Of a DNA stretch of 64,000 nt, positions 47,596 through 55,801 are shown one piece after another. A program made the translations under genes and the position numbers. How positions within the stretch are numbered: position 1 is the stretch's first letter; every line of letters starts with the position of its first letter. This DNA comes from Amycolatopsis lexingtonensis (lineage in GTDB: Bacteria > Actinomycetota > Actinomycetes > Mycobacteriales > Pseudonocardiaceae): NCBI RefSeq assembly GCF_014873755.1, contig NZ_JADBEG010000001.1, forward strand, positions 7,848,501-7,912,500. The letters are read 5' to 3'. The notes under the pieces were generated by a model. That model searched no databases. It had not been told where the DNA came from and worked only from the letters and a program-made list of their open reading frames with translations.

Positions 47596-48735
47596 ATGGT
47601 GGAGGTCCACGACGGCCCGCCCATGGACGGGTTCTCGGTGCCCCTGCGCCTGCACAACCTGTTACTGGCCCTGGCGGGCCGGATCGACGACAGCGCACTC
47701 ACCGAAGCGCGTGAGCTGATCGCCCGGGCGCACATCGACGAGGCGGTCGAGCTGACCACCGGCACGCTCATCGCGGGCCGGATCCCGGTCAGCTCCGCCG
47801 AGCAGCGCGAGCTGGCGCTGGTGCTCGAGATGAGCCGGTCGGACGCGACGCTGGCGAACGACCTGCTGGTCGACGAGGCCGAGCCGGTCAACACGCACCG
47901 GTTCAGCGGCGAGAACTCCCCGGAGTTCGGCATCGCCGAGGCGCTCGACCGGACGCTGCAGGTGCTGCCGGACGTCCGGTCGGTGCACGCGGTGTGGCGC
48001 AACACCCCGGCGGGCAGCGTGCCGGGCGCGTTGCCGCAGCGCGTGGTGCTGGTCGAGCTGGGGCCGGAGGGCAACCCGCCGGCCGTTGCGTTCCGCGTCG
48101 ACACGGCGCTGCGCCGGGCCGGGATCCACTCGGTCGTCGAGGTCAGCGGTCCCGGGGTGGCGCACTCCGAGTACCACCAGGCGGCTTCGGCCGCCGCGTC
48201 GCCGGCCTGGGTGACCGGGAGCGCGACGTCGAGCGCGTCGTCCTTTCGGCCCGACCCGGTCGTCAAGCCGCCGGCCCCGGTGACGCCGGAGCCGGTCGCG
48301 GAGTCGGGCAGCAGGCACAGCATCCGCTCGAGCGGCACCACGACGGCGCCGCCCGAGCCGGTCGCCCCGGTGGTGCCGATCGTGTCGCCGCCGCCCGCCC
48401 CGGAGCCGCCCCGCAAGGCGCGGTCCGAGCGGTCGGAGACGCGCGCGGAGCGCACCGCCGACCTGACGCCGGCGGAGGTCGCGCAGCTGCGGCAGGCGCT
48501 GGCCGAAGACCCGGAGAAGGGCCGCGAGATCGCCGCGGGCAAGCCGTCGATGCACGAAGTCGTCGAGCTGCCGGCGCTGGACCTCGACGACCCGAGCCTG
48601 AGCGAGCGCGACCGGGCGCTGCTGCGCGAGCTGCACGCCGAGCTGGCCGAGCGTGAGCGGGCCGAAGCGGCGAAGATGCGGCTCAACGGTGCTTCCCGCT
48701 CCGGCGGCGAGCAGCGCGGCTGGACCGCCCCCTAG
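47596..48735 (+). CDS. Unknown protein, member 2 of pair, with disordered arm
   Basis: A 379-residue protein. Residues about 15-210 parallel the neighbour: LHNLLLALAGRIDDSALTEA, LIAGRIPVS, DVRSVHAVWRNTPAG, QRVVLVELG, VVEVSGPGVAHSEYHQAA. Then come a Pro/Ser/Thr-rich low-complexity stretch (about 215-285) and a charged, probably coiled-coil C-terminus (LTPAEVAQLRQALAEDPEKG and the later ELAERERAEAAKMRL). This looks like a scaffold or polar structural protein. AGGGAGC precedes ATG 47596. Confidence 0.7.
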   Translation: MVEVHDGPPMDGFSVPLRLHNLLLALAGRIDDSALTEARELIARAHIDEAVELTTGTLIAGRIPVSSAEQRELALVLEMSRSDATLANDLLVDEAEPVNTHRFSGENSPEFGIAEALDRTLQVLPDVRSVHAVWRNTPAGSVPGALPQRVVLVELGPEGNPPAVAFRVDTALRRAGIHSVVEVSGPGVAHSEYHQAASAAASPAWVTGSATSSASSFRPDPVVKPPAPVTPEPVAESGSRHSIRSSGTTTAPPEPVAPVVPIVSPPPAPEPPRKARSERSETRAERTADLTPAEVAQLRQALAEDPEKGREIAAGKPSMHEVVELPALDLDDPSLSERDRALLRELHAELAERERAEAAKMRLNGASRSGGEQRGWTAP

Positions 48736-48745
48736 GTTCGTCTCG

Positions 48746-48781
48746 AAAAGGCGGAGCTTTCACGTGAAAGCTCCGCCTTTT
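48746..48781. terminator. 36-bp perfect palindrome with CTTTCACGTGAAAG core, locus 4
   Basis: Two 18-base arms are fully complementary, flanked by AAAA and TTTT, so it can serve as a terminator in both directions. The 14-bp core is the same as in the three paired loci, but only one copy is present here. Unlike the others it is between genes on the same strand. Confidence 0.88.
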
Positions 48782-48842
48782 CCGTGTCTGGGATGCCACA
48801 ACTGCGCGACGGGACGTCGGGTACCGGAGGTATGTTGCCCGG

Positions 48843-49661
48843 GTGGAGCAGCCAACGGAGTTTGTCTTCGACATCCCGGTCGGCGCCGGGGTCGCCACCC
48901 GTGCCAACGCGGACGGCCCGCCGGCGACGCCGAAGGACGCGGCGACCGTGATCCTGGTCCGGGACGGCGCCGAGGGCGTCGAAGTCTTCCTGCAGCACCG
49001 GGTCAAGGGCATGCCGTTCGCGGGCGGGATGACCGTCTTCCCCGGCGGCGGGGTGGACCAGCGCGACGCCGACGCGTCGGTGGCGTGGGCCGGCCCGGAG
49101 CCCTCGTGGTGGGCCTCGCGGTTCGGTTGTGACGAGGCTCTCGCGCGGGCGCTGACCTGCGCGGCGGTGCGCGAGACGTTCGAGGAGTCCGGGGTGCTGC
49201 TCGCGGGCAGTGCGGAAACCGTGCTCACCGACGTCGTGCCGTACGCCGCCGCCCGCCAGGCGCTGGAGACGCGGGAGGTGTCGCTGGCCGGGTTCCTCGC
49301 CGACGCGGGCCTGACGCTGCGTGCCGACCTGCTGCGCCCGTGGGCGCACTGGATCACGCCCGAGCAGGAGCCGCGCCGCTACGACACCCGGTTCTACGTC
49401 GCGAAGCTGCCGGAGGGCCAGCAGGCCGACGGCGCGACGTCGGAGGCGTCGAGCTCCGGCTGGCAGCGCCCCGACGACGCGATCGCCGACGCGCGCGAAG
49501 GCCGGCGGATGCTGATGCCGCCGACGTGGCTGACGCTGAGCGAACTGGCGAAGTTCGCGACCGCCGACGACATCCTGAACGAGCAGCGGGAGATCGTCCG
49601 CATCGCGCCGACGCTCATCCGTGAGAACGACCACGTCCGCGTCGTACTGGAGAAGCGATGA
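48843..49661 (+). CDS. NUDIX hydrolase (NUDT19-like layout)
   Basis: A 272-residue protein. The Nudix box is split by a large insert: GGMTVFPGGGVDQRD near residue 60 and CAAVRETFEESGVLL near 105. This is the layout of NUDT19/RP2p-type CoA diphosphatases rather than MutT. Substrate is therefore possibly CoA or an acyl-CoA; not provable here. GTG 48843 gives MEQPTEFVFDIP. The stop overlaps the MBL gene (ATGA at 49658), forming a three-gene chain with the glutaredoxin-like gene. Confidence 0.88.
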   Translation: MEQPTEFVFDIPVGAGVATRANADGPPATPKDAATVILVRDGAEGVEVFLQHRVKGMPFAGGMTVFPGGGVDQRDADASVAWAGPEPSWWASRFGCDEALARALTCAAVRETFEESGVLLAGSAETVLTDVVPYAAARQALETREVSLAGFLADAGLTLRADLLRPWAHWITPEQEPRRYDTRFYVAKLPEGQQADGATSEASSSGWQRPDDAIADAREGRRMLMPPTWLTLSELAKFATADDILNEQREIVRIAPTLIRENDHVRVVLEKR

Positions 49662-50428
49662 CTGCCCCCGCGTACGGCGTGCTGCGCCAGGTCACCGAGA
49701 CGGCGTCGGTGCTGCTGGAGAACAACCCGTCGTCGATGACGCTCGAAGGCACCAACAGCTGGGTGCTGCGGGCGACGCCGTCGAGCCCGGCCGTGGTCGT
49801 CGACCCGGGCTACCGCGACCTCGAGCACCTCGAACTGCTCGCCGCGGTCGGCCCGGTCGAACTCGTCCTGCTGACCCACTTCCACCCCGACCACGCCGAG
49901 GGCGCGCCGTGGTTCGCCGAGCGCGTCGGCGCGCCGGTGCGGGCGTTCGATCCCGCGCTGTGCATCGGTGCAGCGTCCTTTGTGGACGGCGAGGTGATCA
50001 AGGCGGGCGGCCTGTCCACCCAGGTGCTGCACACGCCGGGCCACACGGGCGACTCGGTCTCGCTGGTCCTCGACGGCCAGGTGCTGACCGGCGACACGGT
50101 CCTCGGCCGCGGCACGACGGTGCTGCACGACCTCGGCGACTACCTGCGCTCGCTGCGGAAGCTCATCGAGCTGCCGCCGGGCACGACCGGCCTGCCCGGC
50201 CACGGCCCGGAGCTGCCCGATCTCCCGGCTACCGCCCGTGAGTACCTGGCCCACCGGGAACAGCGGCTCGACCAGGTGCGTTCGGCTCTTCAGGAGCTGG
50301 GGCCGGACGCCACCCCGCGCCAGGTCGTCGAGGTCGTGTACGCCGACGTCGACCGGGCGCTGTGGGCGCCCGCCGAACTGAGCGTGCAGGCGCAGCTGGA
50401 CTACTTGCGGTCGGAGGAACAGGGATGA
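49658..50428 (+). CDS. Metallo-beta-lactamase-fold hydrolase (Rv3677c-like)
   Basis: A 256-residue protein. The metal motif THFHPDHAEG (near residue 70) supplies H-x-H-x-D-H. Further ligands are in HTPGHTGDSV, GDTVLGRGTT and GLPGHGPEL. A C-terminal helical extension (HREQRLDQVRSALQELG, then an Arg/Tyr-rich end) resembles LACTB2-like members, which act as RNA or thioester hydrolases. It is the orthologue by order of Rv3677c. ATG 49658 overlaps the NUDIX stop; its own stop overlaps the next ATG at 50425. Confidence 0.9.
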   Translation: MTAPAYGVLRQVTETASVLLENNPSSMTLEGTNSWVLRATPSSPAVVVDPGYRDLEHLELLAAVGPVELVLLTHFHPDHAEGAPWFAERVGAPVRAFDPALCIGAASFVDGEVIKAGGLSTQVLHTPGHTGDSVSLVLDGQVLTGDTVLGRGTTVLHDLGDYLRSLRKLIELPPGTTGLPGHGPELPDLPATAREYLAHREQRLDQVRSALQELGPDATPRQVVEVVYADVDRALWAPAELSVQAQLDYLRSEEQG

Positions 50429-50679
50429 GCAACGTCGAGGTCGAGTTCTACTGGCGCCCGGGGTGCGGCTTCTGCGCCGCGCTCGACCGGCCGATGTCGA
50501 AAAGCGGCTTCAACATCCGCAAGATCAACATCTGGGAGGACCCGGCGGCGGCCGCACGCGTGCGCGAGGTGGCGAACGGGAACGAGACGGTCCCGACCGT
50601 GATCGTCGGGTCGACGGCCATGGTCAACCCGTCCTTCGCGGAGGTCGAGGCGGCGGTCAAGGCAGCTTCGGCGGGCTGA
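50425..50679 (+). CDS. Glutaredoxin/mycoredoxin-like protein
   Basis: An 84-residue thioredoxin-fold protein. The active site WRPGCGFCAALDR (C-x-x-C near residue 12) and the cis-proline in ETVPTVIVG (near 57) are clear. In mycothiol-using actinobacteria such proteins reduce mixed disulfides with mycothiol. ATG 50425 overlaps the MBL gene stop (ATGA); the longer frame is rejected. The last 23 bases overlap the end of the convergent esterase gene. Confidence 0.88.
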   Translation: MSNVEVEFYWRPGCGFCAALDRPMSKSGFNIRKINIWEDPAAAARVREVANGNETVPTVIVGSTAMVNPSFAEVEAAVKAASAG

Positions 50680-51823
50680 TGGTGCCGGGCGGCGTTCCGT
50701 GGAGGAACGCGGCCCACACTTCGCGCAGCCCGGTCTCCGTTTCGAGGCCCTTCGGGGCGCCTTCGAGCATCGGCGCGGCCCAGACGTCGTGGGTGCCGAA
50801 GAGGAACGGGATGTCGATGCAGTGGCAGGCGCCGAACCGGTTGCCGGGCGCCTGCCAGTCGAAGCGGTAGGTGACGGCGTCGAGCTTCTTCACCAGCCGG
50901 TCGCTGGTGAAGAAGCTGTTCGCCCGCTCGATCGCGTCTCGCGGTGCGTCGGGGACGAAGGCGCGTAGCTCTTCTCGCGTCCAGCTGATCAGCGCGGGCC
51001 CGTGCGGTGCGGCTTCGATCAGGTCGGCCGCGACGAGGTCGTCGTCGGCGATCAGCTGGAACGGCGGCTCGATCGAGCCCGGCTTGCCCGGCACCGCGAG
51101 CTGCGCGGCCAGCAGCCGCTCGACCGGGGCGGTCCGGATGTCGTCGCCGCCCAGCCCTTCGATGAGCCGTTCGGTGGCCACCGCGGCCTCGTCTCTTGTG
51201 GACGGTCGCATCCCGAGCGGTGCGCTCTGCAAGGCGATCCGCTTGATCAGCCCGTGCGTCCGCGGCGACGACCACAGGGCGAGCGTCGACTGCGCACCGG
51301 CCGACTGCCCGCCGAGGGTGATTTCGGCCGGGTCCCCGCCGAACGCGGCGATGTTGTCCCGCACCCAGTCGAGCGCGGCGAGCTGGTCGGCGAGCCCGAG
51401 GTTCGGCGGGATTCCGTCGGCGCTCAGGAACCCGAGGACGCCCAGGCGGTAGTTGAGCGTCACGACCACGACGTCGGCCTCGCGCGCCAGGCGCGTGCCG
51501 GTGTACCAGACCTGGCCGCCCGAGCCGCTGGAGAACCCGCCGCCGTGGACCCACACCAGCACCGGCCGGCTCCCGGTGGTCGACGGCGTGAAGACGTTGA
51601 GGGACAAGCAGTCTTCGCTCTGCGGCAGGGGCATCGGCCCGAGCGCGTGCTCCAGCCGAGACGGCGGCTGCGGCGCGGCGGGACCGGGTTCGAGCGCGTC
51701 TTTGACCCCGCTCCACGGCTTCAGCGGCGTCGGCGATTCGAAGCGTTTCGCGGTGGCGTACGGGATTCCCTTGAACGCGCCGTGCGCGCCACGAACCCGT
51801 CCGGCGGTGGTTTCGACGATCAT
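50657..51823 (-). CDS. Type-B carboxylesterase, shortened form
   Basis: A 388-residue esterase. Family motifs are AFKGIPYATAKRFESP, SEDCLSLNVFTP, VWVHGGGFSSGSGG (oxyanion) and GGQSAGAQSTL (nucleophile, near residue 170). The usual length is near 500, and the C-terminal portion is trimmed, with a possible catalytic His in ACHCIDIPFLFG. ATG 51823 has GGAGG eight bases upstream and overlaps the stop of the VOC-type gene (ATGA). The two are probably co-expressed and co-regulated by the divergent Lrp-like gene. Confidence 0.9.
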   Translation of the reverse strand: MIVETTAGRVRGAHGAFKGIPYATAKRFESPTPLKPWSGVKDALEPGPAAPQPPSRLEHALGPMPLPQSEDCLSLNVFTPSTTGSRPVLVWVHGGGFSSGSGGQVWYTGTRLAREADVVVVTLNYRLGVLGFLSADGIPPNLGLADQLAALDWVRDNIAAFGGDPAEITLGGQSAGAQSTLALWSSPRTHGLIKRIALQSAPLGMRPSTRDEAAVATERLIEGLGGDDIRTAPVERLLAAQLAVPGKPGSIEPPFQLIADDDLVAADLIEAAPHGPALISWTREELRAFVPDAPRDAIERANSFFTSDRLVKKLDAVTYRFDWQAPGNRFGACHCIDIPFLFGTHDVWAAPMLEGAPKGLETETGLREVWAAFLHGTPPGTISPPKLP

Positions 51824-52641
51824 CGTGCCTCCTCGAAGTACAGCGCGGCGCCACCCGCGTCCGCGGCGCGGACGAAGAACCCGCCTGGGCGGGTGATGGC
51901 CGGGACGTGCTCCTCGACCAGTTTCCGCGCTTTCGCGAGATCCGTGACGACCACGCCGTGGGCGGCGAAGTAGGGGAGTTCTTTCGGGGGTTCGCCGGGC
52001 AGGACGGCGTCGAGATCGCTCACCCCTCGGACGTCCACCAGCCGGCCTTCGCCGGTGATCACGGCATAGCGATCCCGGTACGCGGCGACCTCGGCGTCGG
52101 GCACGACCAGCAGGATCCCGGCGACGCCGCGGGCGCCGTTCGGGTGCCCGAGGTACCGCGGCTGGTGGACGTACTCCGGGGTGAGGTGCTCGGCGGTGTG
52201 CAGGATGCCCTCGGGCGTGTGGTCCCGTCTGATGTGGACACTGCGGAAGCGTGCGGTGCGGGTGCCTTCCGGCAGTTCGACGTCCCGCTGCAGCTTCAGC
52301 ACGCCGGAGTTCGAGAGTCCGGCTTCGCGGAGCCGGCGCTCGGCTTCCGCGGAGTCGCCGACGCCGAAGGAGCAGCCGTGCAGGCCGTCGCCGCGGGCGT
52401 CCAGGATCGGCAGGACGCGCCACGGATCGCCGGCGGCTTCGTCGACGATGCCGATCAGTTCGAGGAACGACTCCCCGAAGTAGGCGCAGCGGTTGGCGGT
52501 GCAGCTCGGGACGGGTTCGCTGCCGCCGGTGCGGGACGCGAAGTGCCGCGACGGCGGGCTCAGCGTGAAGCCGAGTTCTTCGTAGCGCCGCCAGGTTTCG
52601 GCGTACTTCCTGGTCAGGAAGACCGTGTGGTCGATGGGCAT
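51820..52641 (-). CDS. VOC/glyoxalase-like protein (Glyoxalase_3 type)
   Basis: A 273-residue protein. It begins IDHTVFLTRKYAETWRRYEE with LGFTLSP, the first beta-alpha unit of the vicinal oxygen chelate fold. Likely metal ligands are His4, a Glu in FGESFLELIGIVD and another later in PEYVHQPRYLGHPNG. A second half repeats the unit (GILLVVPDAEVAAYRDRY). These proteins act in dioxygenase, lyase or resistance reactions. The substrate is unknown. It is the first gene of a two-gene operon. Confidence 0.82.
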   Translation of the reverse strand: MPIDHTVFLTRKYAETWRRYEELGFTLSPPSRHFASRTGGSEPVPSCTANRCAYFGESFLELIGIVDEAAGDPWRVLPILDARGDGLHGCSFGVGDSAEAERRLREAGLSNSGVLKLQRDVELPEGTRTARFRSVHIRRDHTPEGILHTAEHLTPEYVHQPRYLGHPNGARGVAGILLVVPDAEVAAYRDRYAVITGEGRLVDVRGVSDLDAVLPGEPPKELPYFAAHGVVVTDLAKARKLVEEHVPAITRPGGFFVRAADAGGAALYFEEAR

Positions 52642-52724
52642 GCTCCGAGTTTTGCCTCTCGGTGGCCTTTTCTCCGTTCACCGCGCATTTGTGCTCGAAA
52701 TCCGACACTGGTTAGGCTCCGCTG

Positions 52725-53690
52725 GTGGAATCCGGCTTGCTCGACGACCTCGACCGGCGGCTGGCGAACGCACTGCAGCTCGACGGCCGGGCGTCGTTCA
52801 GCACGATCGCGTCGGTGCTGGGTGTCTCGGACCAGACGGTGGCCCGCCGCTACCGGAAGCTGCGCTCGTCCGGGGTGCTGCGCGTGGTCGGCGTCCCGGA
52901 AGCGGCGCCGCTGGGCCAGGTCCACTGGCTGATCCGCCTCGGCTGCGTCCCGGACGCGGCGGCCGCGATCGCCGCCGCGCTGGCCCGCCGCGACGACACG
53001 CAGTGGGTCAGCCTGATGTCCGGCGGCACGGAGATCGTGTGCTTCATCCGGGCGCCGCTGCGCGAGGAGGCGGACGGGCTCCTGCTGGGCCAGCTGCCGA
53101 AGACACCCCGGGTGGTGTCGATGACGGCGTACCGGTTGTTGCGCCGGTTCGCCGGCGGCCCCGCGGGCTGGCCGGGCCGGTCGAGCGCGCTGTCGGCCGC
53201 GGAGGTGGCCGCGTTGCGTCGCCCACCGGCGTCGATGGTCTACCGGCCCGAACCCGGAGACCCCGCCCTCCTGGCCGCGCTGGCCCGCGACGGCCGAGCC
53301 GACATGTCGACATTGGCTGTGGCGTCGGGTCGCTCGGAGTCGACGGTCCGCCGTCGCCTGGAGGCCCTGCGCACGTCGGGCGCGCTGTACTTCGACGTCG
53401 AGGTGGACGCGGCCCTGCTGGGCTACCCCCTGACGGCGACGCTCTGGCTGACGGTGGCCCCGTCGGCCCTGGAGTCGGCAGGCCAGGCGCTGGCAACGCA
53501 CCCCCAGGTCGCCTTCGCGGCGGCGACGACGGGCCCGGCGAACCTGGTGGCCAACGTGGGCTGCCGCGACGACGCGGCGCTGTACTCGTACCTGGCCGAC
53601 GACCTGGGCGGGCTGCCGGGCGTGCGCCAGGTGGAGACGGCGCCGATGATCAGGACGCTGAAGCGCTTCGGCACGTTGGCGCCGGTGTAG
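52725..53690 (+). CDS. Double Lrp/AsnC-type transcriptional regulator
   Basis: A 321-residue protein with two tandem Lrp modules. HTH 1 is at about 8-55 (FSTIASVLGVSDQTVARRY) followed by an AsnC-like sensor domain. HTH 2 is at about 180-225 (MSTLAVASGRSESTVRRRL) followed by a second sensor domain ending TLKRFGTLAPV. The two-in-one form is common in actinobacteria. GTG 52725 starts it. It is divergent from the VOC/esterase operon with 83 bases between and probably controls that operon in response to a small acid or amino acid. Confidence 0.9.
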   Translation: MESGLLDDLDRRLANALQLDGRASFSTIASVLGVSDQTVARRYRKLRSSGVLRVVGVPEAAPLGQVHWLIRLGCVPDAAAAIAAALARRDDTQWVSLMSGGTEIVCFIRAPLREEADGLLLGQLPKTPRVVSMTAYRLLRRFAGGPAGWPGRSSALSAAEVAALRRPPASMVYRPEPGDPALLAALARDGRADMSTLAVASGRSESTVRRRLEALRTSGALYFDVEVDAALLGYPLTATLWLTVAPSALESAGQALATHPQVAFAAATTGPANLVANVGCRDDAALYSYLADDLGGLPGVRQVETAPMIRTLKRFGTLAPV

Positions 53691-53721
53691 CACCTGGAGC
53701 CACTCCGGCGACTCACCGCCT

Positions 53722-54684
53722 GTGGACGACGAGCGCGCGATCGACTTCGTACTGAACGGCGAGCAGCATCGCCTGAGCCGCGCTGACGTGCAGAGCGCGG
53801 CGGCGCGCGGTGGACCGGAACCGATTCGCACGCACTGGGTCTCCGTCGGGGACCAGCGGTGGCCGCCGCGGCAGCTCTTCGAGCGCGCCGTGGGGGTGTC
53901 GCGGACGGAGTTCATCTCGCACGCCGCGATCCGCCAGTTCCGGCGGCTGGGCTTTCCGACGAGCCCGCTGCCCGACGAGCGAGAAGCCCCAGGCGAGCCT
54001 GAGCAGGCCGCCGAGCCGTTGGCGCCCAGGAGCGACCTCGGTGCCGCGGTCAAGTCGTTCATCGACCTGCACGAGTTCTTCGGCCAGGAGGCCTTGTCCA
54101 GCCGCGTTGCGCGGCTGGAAGAACTCCTGGAGGGCGCCGACAGCACCGCCCTCGACGCTCGGGTGGCACCCGAGGGCCTGACCGACGACCTGCTCCGGGG
54201 CGCGCGGCTGGTGCGGCAGCACGCCGGGCGGGTCAACGACCTCATCCACGCCGCCATGATCGTCCGTGCGCTGCCGTCGATCCTCGAACCGGGCGAGCGG
54301 ATCGTCCGGCGCCCGTCACTGGCCGCCGGGAACGATCCGAGCCGGAAGTTCGACCTCGAGACCGATCGCCGGGTGGCCGAGTTCAAGGCCGCCGAGTGGA
54401 AGGGCCGCGACGCGATGCGCAAGCGCACACTCGTGGCCGACCTGGTTGGCCTGGTCCTCGAACGTGGCGACCGCCGGGCCGAGCTCTACGTACTCGGCAG
54501 CCTGCCGATCGATTACCTGCGTACCAGCACCACGAAGGTCGAATGGGCCCTCGGCCGCTCGTCGCCGAACCTTCGGGAGGCCTACAAGCAGCGCTTCGGG
54601 AGCGCCGAGCTGACCGTCAGCCAGTTCACCGCCGGGCCGGCGGCCGACGTCGTCCTGCGGGACCTCACCGAGATCATCGGCTGA
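53722..54684 (+). CDS. Putative restriction-type protein: McrA-head + PD-(D/E)XK-like
   Basis: A 320-residue protein. The N-terminal about 80 residues contain THWVSVGDQRWPPRQLFERA, then VGVSRTEFISHAAIRQFRRL, which resemble the ScoMcrA-type N-terminal head seen in restriction-related proteins. A helical middle region follows. The C-terminal part has KFDLETDRRVAEFKAAEWKG, where an Asp and the E-F-K triplet could be the acidic and lysine residues of a PD-(D/E)XK nuclease. That would make it a defence or DNA-repair nuclease. Domain calls are by eye only. Its end overlaps the DnaN-like gene by 11 bases. Confidence 0.65.
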   Translation: MDDERAIDFVLNGEQHRLSRADVQSAAARGGPEPIRTHWVSVGDQRWPPRQLFERAVGVSRTEFISHAAIRQFRRLGFPTSPLPDEREAPGEPEQAAEPLAPRSDLGAAVKSFIDLHEFFGQEALSSRVARLEELLEGADSTALDARVAPEGLTDDLLRGARLVRQHAGRVNDLIHAAMIVRALPSILEPGERIVRRPSLAAGNDPSRKFDLETDRRVAEFKAAEWKGRDAMRKRTLVADLVGLVLERGDRRAELYVLGSLPIDYLRTSTTKVEWALGRSSPNLREAYKQRFGSAELTVSQFTAGPAADVVLRDLTEIIG

Positions 54685-55735
54685 GCATCGGCATCAGGTA
54701 GTACGTCAGTTCCACCTCCCCCGGCTCCGCCGACCGCAGGATGCACGCCCGCATCCCCGGCTGGATCGACAGCACCACCCGCTCCCCGTCGAACGCCTGC
54801 AGTGCGTCGAGCAGGTAGCGGGCCTGGAACGACGGTGACGTTCGGCCGCCGGTGACGTCCGCCTTCAGGGTTTCCTCCGCTTCGCCCGTGTCCTGGCGGG
54901 CGCTCGCCAAACGGATGTGGGCGTCGCCGACCTCCAGGGTCAGGACCCGGCGGTCCTCCGCGTACACCCCGACTCGGCGGACGGCCGCCGCCAGGGCGTC
55001 TGCCGGTAGGGACACCGTCGTGTCGACCGCGCCCGAGTGGATCGAGTCCTCGGACAGGAAGCCCGCGTCCAGGACCGCCGTGCCGACGAGGCCGCCGGGC
55101 CAGCTCACCCCGAAGCGGCCGGGGCTGACGTGCAGGCCGACCCGGCCGCGGGCTTGGCGGGCCGCTTCGGACAGCAGGGCCGCCGGGACCAGGACGTCCA
55201 GCTCGCCCGGTGCGAGCAGGGGCAGGCGTGCCACCGCCATCCGGTAGCGGTCCGACGCCGTCAGCGTCAGGCGGTCGCCCGTCGACTGCAGGCGGACGCC
55301 CGTGAACAGCGGGAGGGGGTCGTCCTTCGCCGCCGTTCCGGCCACGATCCGCAACGCCGACGCGAACGCCGCACCGTCCACTTCGGACACCTGGGCGGGC
55401 GGGCCGGCGGCCGCCTCGACGTCCGGGAGGAGGGGGAGCGCGAAGCGGGCGTTGTCCAGCCGTAGCGCCAAGCGGCTGCCCTCGACGATCAGGCGCACCA
55501 GCTCGGCGTCGAGCACCTTCAGCGTCTCCACCAGCGGCGCCGCCGGGATGACGACCGAGCCGTCGGTGTGCGTGGTCGCCGGGCAGTCGAACCGGACGGT
55601 GAGATCCGGGTCGCTGCCGGCGACCGTCAGCCCCGCCGCGCCGGCCCGCAGCCGTAGCCCGGCGCGGGCGGGCAGCAGGCGCGACGCGGCGGTGACGGCC
55701 GCCGAGAGGCGGTGGGCAGGCGCGGTGACGTCCAT
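54674..55735 (-). CDS. DnaN-like sliding-clamp paralogue
   Basis: A 353-residue protein laid out as three clamp domains of about 115 residues each: LSAAVTAASRLLPA, then FASALRIVAGTAA with TASDRYRMAVARL, then LPADALAAAVRRVGVYAEDR. It ends in VELTYYLMPMLSR, the DnaN C-terminus pattern. The chromosomal dnaN is normally beside dnaA, which is absent here, so this should be a second clamp. It may act in repair or compete with the main clamp. ATG 55735 is preferred to GTG 55765. It is convergent with the putative nuclease. Confidence 0.85.
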   Translation of the reverse strand: MDVTAPAHRLSAAVTAASRLLPARAGLRLRAGAAGLTVAGSDPDLTVRFDCPATTHTDGSVVIPAAPLVETLKVLDAELVRLIVEGSRLALRLDNARFALPLLPDVEAAAGPPAQVSEVDGAAFASALRIVAGTAAKDDPLPLFTGVRLQSTGDRLTLTASDRYRMAVARLPLLAPGELDVLVPAALLSEAARQARGRVGLHVSPGRFGVSWPGGLVGTAVLDAGFLSEDSIHSGAVDTTVSLPADALAAAVRRVGVYAEDRRVLTLEVGDAHIRLASARQDTGEAEETLKADVTGGRTSPSFQARYLLDALQAFDGERVVLSIQPGMRACILRSAEPGEVELTYYLMPMLSR

Positions 55736-55801
55736 GCCCGCCAAGCTAGCGCCGGGCACCGACAAAAACCGCGCCGCAAGCCGCTGAGCTGCGAAAACGA
55801 C

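Noticed and set aside
12923..48781. Palindromes considered as a CRISPR array
   Set aside because: Copies are palindromic, widely dispersed and without regular unique spacers; no cas genes are present.
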